7,899 nucleotides of DNA from Bacteroidia bacterium (GTDB lineage Bacteria > Bacteroidota > Bacteroidia > NS11-12g > UBA955), in contig JACMRS010000309.1 in NCBI GenBank assembly GCA_014376345.1, positions 1 through 7,899 of the forward strand, given 5' to 3'. This document shows positions 4,802 to 7,899 of the stretch, piece by piece; positions within the stretch are counted from its first letter, which is position 1, and the number at the start of each line of letters is the position of its first letter. A program made the translations under genes and the position numbers. The notes under the pieces are model-generated. The model saw only the letters and a list, made by a program, of their open reading frames with translations. It had not been told where the DNA came from and searched no databases.

Positions 4802-6604
4802 ATGAGACAAGGAAACATATCAGTACACACGGAGAACATTTTTCCGATCATCAAGAAATTTCTTTACAGCGACCATGAAATCTTCCTTAGGGAACTTATT
4901 TCGAATGCAGTAGATGCTACACAGAAAATTAAAACACTGGCATCTGTTGGTGAGTTTAAAGGAGAACTAGGCGAACTTAAGATTACTGTTACGCTCGACG
5001 AAGCAACAAAAACTTTAACTATCAGCGATAATGGTTTGGGAATGACAGCGGATGATATCGAAAAATATATCAATCAGCTTGCTTTTTCCGGAGCAGAAGA
5101 GTTTGTTACAAAGTATAAAGACAAAGCAGATGCAAATATAATCGGTCATTTCGGACTTGGATTTTATTCTGCATTTATGGTTGCTCATCAGGTTGAAATT
5201 CAGACACTTTCTCACAAAGAAGGTTCTGAAGCAGCACACTGGACTTGCGATGGCAGTACTTCATTTACAATAGATAAAGGTACACGCACTGAAAGAGGTA
5301 CTGATATTATTCTGCATATTGCAGAAGACAGTGAAGAATTTTTGCAGAAGTACCGCGTTAATTCTTTGCTTGAGAAATATTGCAGGTTCCTTCCTGTTGA
5401 AATAGAATTCGACGGAAAAGTGATTAACAATACCAAGCCAATCTGGATTCAAAAACCTTCAGAACTTACTGATGATGATTATACTAAATTCTATTCTGAA
5501 CTTTATCCTTACGCCGAGCCACCTTTGTTTTGGATTCACCTGAATGTAGATTACCCTTTCAACTTAACAGGTATTCTTTATTTCCCTAAAGTATCTAATG
5601 CAATAGATGCCGAAAAACACAAAGTACAACTTTACAGCAATCAGGTATTTGTAACGGATAATGTGAAAGACATTCTTCCGGAATTTCTGATGCTTTTGCA
5701 TGGTGTTATCGATTCGCCGGATATTCCTTTAAACGTTTCAAGAAGCAGTCTGCAGAGCGATTCTAATGTGAAAAAGATTACCTCTCACATCAGTAAAAAA
5801 GTATCTGATAAATTATCTGATTTATTTAAAGCAGACCGCAAAGACTTTGATGCAAAATGGCCGAGCATGGACATCTTTGTAAAGTACGGAATGCTGAGCG
5901 ATGAGAAGTTTGCAGAACGTGCGCAGGAGTTTTGTTTACTGGAAAATGTTAAAGGAGAATATTCTTTAATTAAAGAGTATGTTGAAAAAATCAAACCACT
6001 TCAAACCAATAAAGAAGAAACTGTTGTAGCACTATATACCAGCGATCCTATAGGACAGCATTCTTATATTAAAGCCGCACAGGATAAAGGTTATGATGTG
6101 TTGAAACTTGATGGCATGCTTGACGTTCATTTTGTTGGTCAGCTTGAACAGAAACAAGAAAAGCTTTCTGTAAAAAGAGTTGACGCAGACATTATCGATA
6201 AGCTTGTAGACAAAGGCGAAGAGAGGGTTTCTGTATTAACAGATAAGGATGTTGAAAAACTAAAGACATTGTTTTCGGATGTTGCAGATAAAGTTAAGTT
6301 TTCTGTTGAAGCAGAAGCACTTTCACCTGAAGCTTCTTTTATCACGATTACAGAAGATGAGTTTGCAAGAAGGATGCGCGAAATGAGCAGAATGCAGAAC
6401 ATGACGATGTTTGGCAACATGCCCGATCACTTTAAAATTATTATTAACAGTAACCATGCCAAAGCTAAAAAGCTTCTTGAAGCAAAAGGTGCTGCTAAAA
6501 AAGACATGGTAAAACAAATTCTTGATCTTGCGATGCTTTCTAAAAACATGCTGACAGGCGAACACCTTACAGATTTTGTAAACAGAAGTATGGAAGCAGT
6601 TTAA
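4802..6604 (+). CDS. htpG: Molecular chaperone HtpG (Hsp90 family)
   Basis: This 600-residue cytosolic ATP-dependent chaperone acts as a homodimer that remodels client proteins. The GHKL ATPase domain is intact: RELISNAVDA (30-39) with catalytic E31 and Mg-binding N35, SDNGLGMT (75-82) with adenine-contacting D76, and GHFGLGFYSAFMVA (115-128), the lid glycine motif. The middle domain carries DIPLNVSRSSLQ (307-318), where R314 is the ATP-gamma-phosphate arginine. The C-terminal dimerisation domain includes RMREMSRMQ (524-532) and ends in NRSMEAV with no MEEVD tail, as in bacterial Hsp90. Length is slightly shorter than E. coli HtpG (624). ATG 4802 is chosen because the Hsp90 N-terminus 'H-T-E-N-I-F-P' starts at residue 9 and no earlier in-frame start fits. 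It is a single-gene unit with its own terminator; no CIRCE element is visible upstream. Confidence 0.98.
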   Translation: MRQGNISVHTENIFPIIKKFLYSDHEIFLRELISNAVDATQKIKTLASVGEFKGELGELKITVTLDEATKTLTISDNGLGMTADDIEKYINQLAFSGAEEFVTKYKDKADANIIGHFGLGFYSAFMVAHQVEIQTLSHKEGSEAAHWTCDGSTSFTIDKGTRTERGTDIILHIAEDSEEFLQKYRVNSLLEKYCRFLPVEIEFDGKVINNTKPIWIQKPSELTDDDYTKFYSELYPYAEPPLFWIHLNVDYPFNLTGILYFPKVSNAIDAEKHKVQLYSNQVFVTDNVKDILPEFLMLLHGVIDSPDIPLNVSRSSLQSDSNVKKITSHISKKVSDKLSDLFKADRKDFDAKWPSMDIFVKYGMLSDEKFAERAQEFCLLENVKGEYSLIKEYVEKIKPLQTNKEETVVALYTSDPIGQHSYIKAAQDKGYDVLKLDGMLDVHFVGQLEQKQEKLSVKRVDADIIDKLVDKGEERVSVLTDKDVEKLKTLFSDVADKVKFSVEAEALSPEASFITITEDEFARRMREMSRMQNMTMFGNMPDHFKIIINSNHAKAKKLLEAKGAAKKDMVKQILDLAMLSKNMLTGEHLTDFVNRSMEAV

Positions 6605-6637
6605 GTAATCAATTAAAATTAACACTTTAATTATATC

Positions 6638-6669
6638 GAAAATGCCGGCTTATTCAGCCGGCATTTTTT
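6638..6669 (+). terminator. Intrinsic terminator after htpG
   Basis: ATGCCGGCT (6642-6650) pairs with AGCCGGCAT (6656-6664) around a TATTC loop, extended by A-T pairs and followed by T to 6669. The hairpin starts 33 bases after the htpG stop. The A-run on the left means it could also work weakly on the minus strand, but no minus-strand gene reads into it within the window. Confidence 0.9.
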
Positions 6670-6737
6670 ATGATATGTCTCAGGAAGTTTTTTTATTGAA
6701 GAAGGATGCTGATATTTGAAGCTGATTTAAGATCATC

Positions 6738-7899
6738 ATGAAATATCCAGCCATTGATTCATCTCTCTTTATTGAGAACAGAAAAAAGTTTACCGCTAAA
6801 CTGAAACCGGGCAGCATCGCCATTATACACAGTAATTACGAATATGTTTGGAACGGCGATGCCACACACCCTTTTAAACAAAGCTCTGATTTGCTTTGGC
6901 TTTGCGGAATAGATCAGGAAGACAGTATTCTGCTGATGTTTCCTGATTGTCCTATTCCCGAGTTTCGCGAATGTCTGTTTCTGAAACAAACCAATGCACA
7001 TATTGCAATCTGGGAAGGTCATAAATACACAAAAGAAGAAGCTACCAAAGCTTCAGGAATTGCAAATGTTTACTGGAACAATGAGTTTGAAAGTAAATCG
7101 CGTGCCGTTATTAATATGGCCGATAATATTTACCTGACCCTGAATGAGAACGACCGTTACAGCGGCGTGTCTCCCTATAGAGCGTTGGACTTTGCTAAAG
7201 AAATTCAGCAGAAATATCCTTTGCATCAGTATGTTCGTGCAGGAAATATTTTACAGCGACTGCGTTCGGTAAAAAGCGAAATAGAAATAGAACTTATTAA
7301 ACATGCCATTGGTATTTCAAAGAAAGGTTTTGAGCGCTTATTGAAGTTTGTAAAGCCCGGTGTAATGGAGTATGAAATTGAAGCAGAATTGATTCATGAA
7401 TATATCCGAAATGCCGCTAATGGACACTCGTTTGCACCGATAGTGGGCAGCGGGAAAAGTGCCACAGTGTTACATTACGTTGAAAATAACAGACAAACCA
7501 AAGATGGCGATTTACTTCTTGTAGATTGCGGTGTTGATTATGCCAACTATTCGAGTGACATGACCAGGTGTTTGCCCGTTAACGGTAAGTTTACACAAAG
7601 ACAGAAAGACGTTTACAATGCCGTATTGCGAGTAATGCGAGCTGCAACTAAAATGCTGACACCAGGAACAATGCTGATGGAATATCAGGCAAGAGTAGGG
7701 AAGGAGTTAATGGAAAAAGAGCTTGTTGATCTGGGATTAATCACCATGGATGATATCAGAAATGAAGATCCTAACTGGCCGGCATACAAGAAATATTTCA
7801 TGCATGGCACCAGTCATTTCTTAGGTATAGAAGTACACGACGTGGGCATGCGTTACGAACCAATGCAAGTCAACAATCTGTTTACCTGTGAGCCCGGTA
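6738..7899 (+). CDS. pepP: Xaa-Pro aminopeptidase (aminopeptidase P, M24 family), 3' truncated by window edge
   Basis: An open frame from ATG 6738 runs to the window end without a stop (387 residues seen). This is a metal-dependent enzyme that removes an N-terminal residue preceding proline. The N-terminal non-catalytic domain (about 1-170, starting SSLFIENRKKF, with IAIIHSN at 27-33) is followed by the pita-bread domain. Visible catalytic residues, by comparison with E. coli PepP, are H246 (VLHYVEN), metal ligands D263 (LVDCG) and D274 (YSSDMTR), H360 in HGTSHFLGIEVHD, H367, and E385 in TCEPG. The last metal-ligand glutamate lies beyond the window. The start is the first ATG after an in-frame TGA at 6723-6725. 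It has its own start region after the htpG terminator. The symbol is by family; other Bacteroidota M24B paralogues exist. Confidence 0.93.
   Translation, partial: MKYPAIDSSLFIENRKKFTAKLKPGSIAIIHSNYEYVWNGDATHPFKQSSDLLWLCGIDQEDSILLMFPDCPIPEFRECLFLKQTNAHIAIWEGHKYTKEEATKASGIANVYWNNEFESKSRAVINMADNIYLTLNENDRYSGVSPYRALDFAKEIQQKYPLHQYVRAGNILQRLRSVKSEIEIELIKHAIGISKKGFERLLKFVKPGVMEYEIEAELIHEYIRNAANGHSFAPIVGSGKSATVLHYVENNRQTKDGDLLLVDCGVDYANYSSDMTRCLPVNGKFTQRQKDVYNAVLRVMRAATKMLTPGTMLMEYQARVGKELMEKELVDLGLITMDDIRNEDPNWPAYKKYFMHGTSHFLGIEVHDVGMRYEPMQVNNLFTCEPG

Noticed and set aside
4864..6625. Several minus-strand frames of 63-100 codons within htpG
   Set aside because: All lie opposite a fully intact Hsp90 reading frame; their Ser/Phe-rich composition is what antisense reading of coding DNA gives.
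6759..7022. Minus-strand 87-codon frame within the aminopeptidase P gene
   Set aside because: The + frame is continuous through the region and carries the N-terminal domain of the M24B enzyme.

Overview
The window looks like chromosomal DNA of a member of the Bacteroidota. The evidence is AT-rich intergenic DNA, start codons without a clear Shine-Dalgarno sequence, sequences resembling the Bacteroidota promoter -7 box (TAnnTTTG), intergenic palindromes of types common in that phylum, and protein families in the forms typical of it. Genus cannot be read from the sequence; a Chitinophagales- or Sphingobacteriales-like lineage is a guess.

Layout. (1) 1-384 (+) is the 3' end of a DUF58 gene. (2) 385-705 has no gene and is packed with palindromic repeats between two convergent transcription units. 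(3) 3572-706 (-) is a tight three-gene unit, read right to left: a secreted protein with a cysteine-less thioredoxin-like C-terminus, a single-pass membrane coiled-coil protein, and a SanA/YdcF-type inner-membrane protein. The first two genes overlap by 23 bp and the last two are 1 bp apart. (4) 3597-3633 is a strong minus-strand terminator. It ends a second minus-strand unit made of a 55-residue membrane protein (4544-4377) and a membrane zinc metallopeptidase (4361-3657). (5) 4545-4801 is a divergent intergenic region with an imperfect palindrome and a tandem repeat upstream of htpG. (6) 4802-6604 (+) is htpG (Hsp90), closed by a terminator at 6638-6669. (7) 6738-7899 (+) is a Xaa-Pro aminopeptidase gene that runs off the right edge.

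How the genes may work together. Most products act at the envelope or in protein quality control: a chaperone, a membrane protease with a small membrane partner, a proline-specific peptidase, and an envelope trio of unknown joint function. No mobile element with a transposase, no CRISPR array, no phage gene and no RNA gene was seen. The least explained items are the three-gene envelope unit with its redox-dead thioredoxin fold, the short membrane protein paired with the metallopeptidase, the candidate htpG operator, and the palindrome cluster in the convergent gap.
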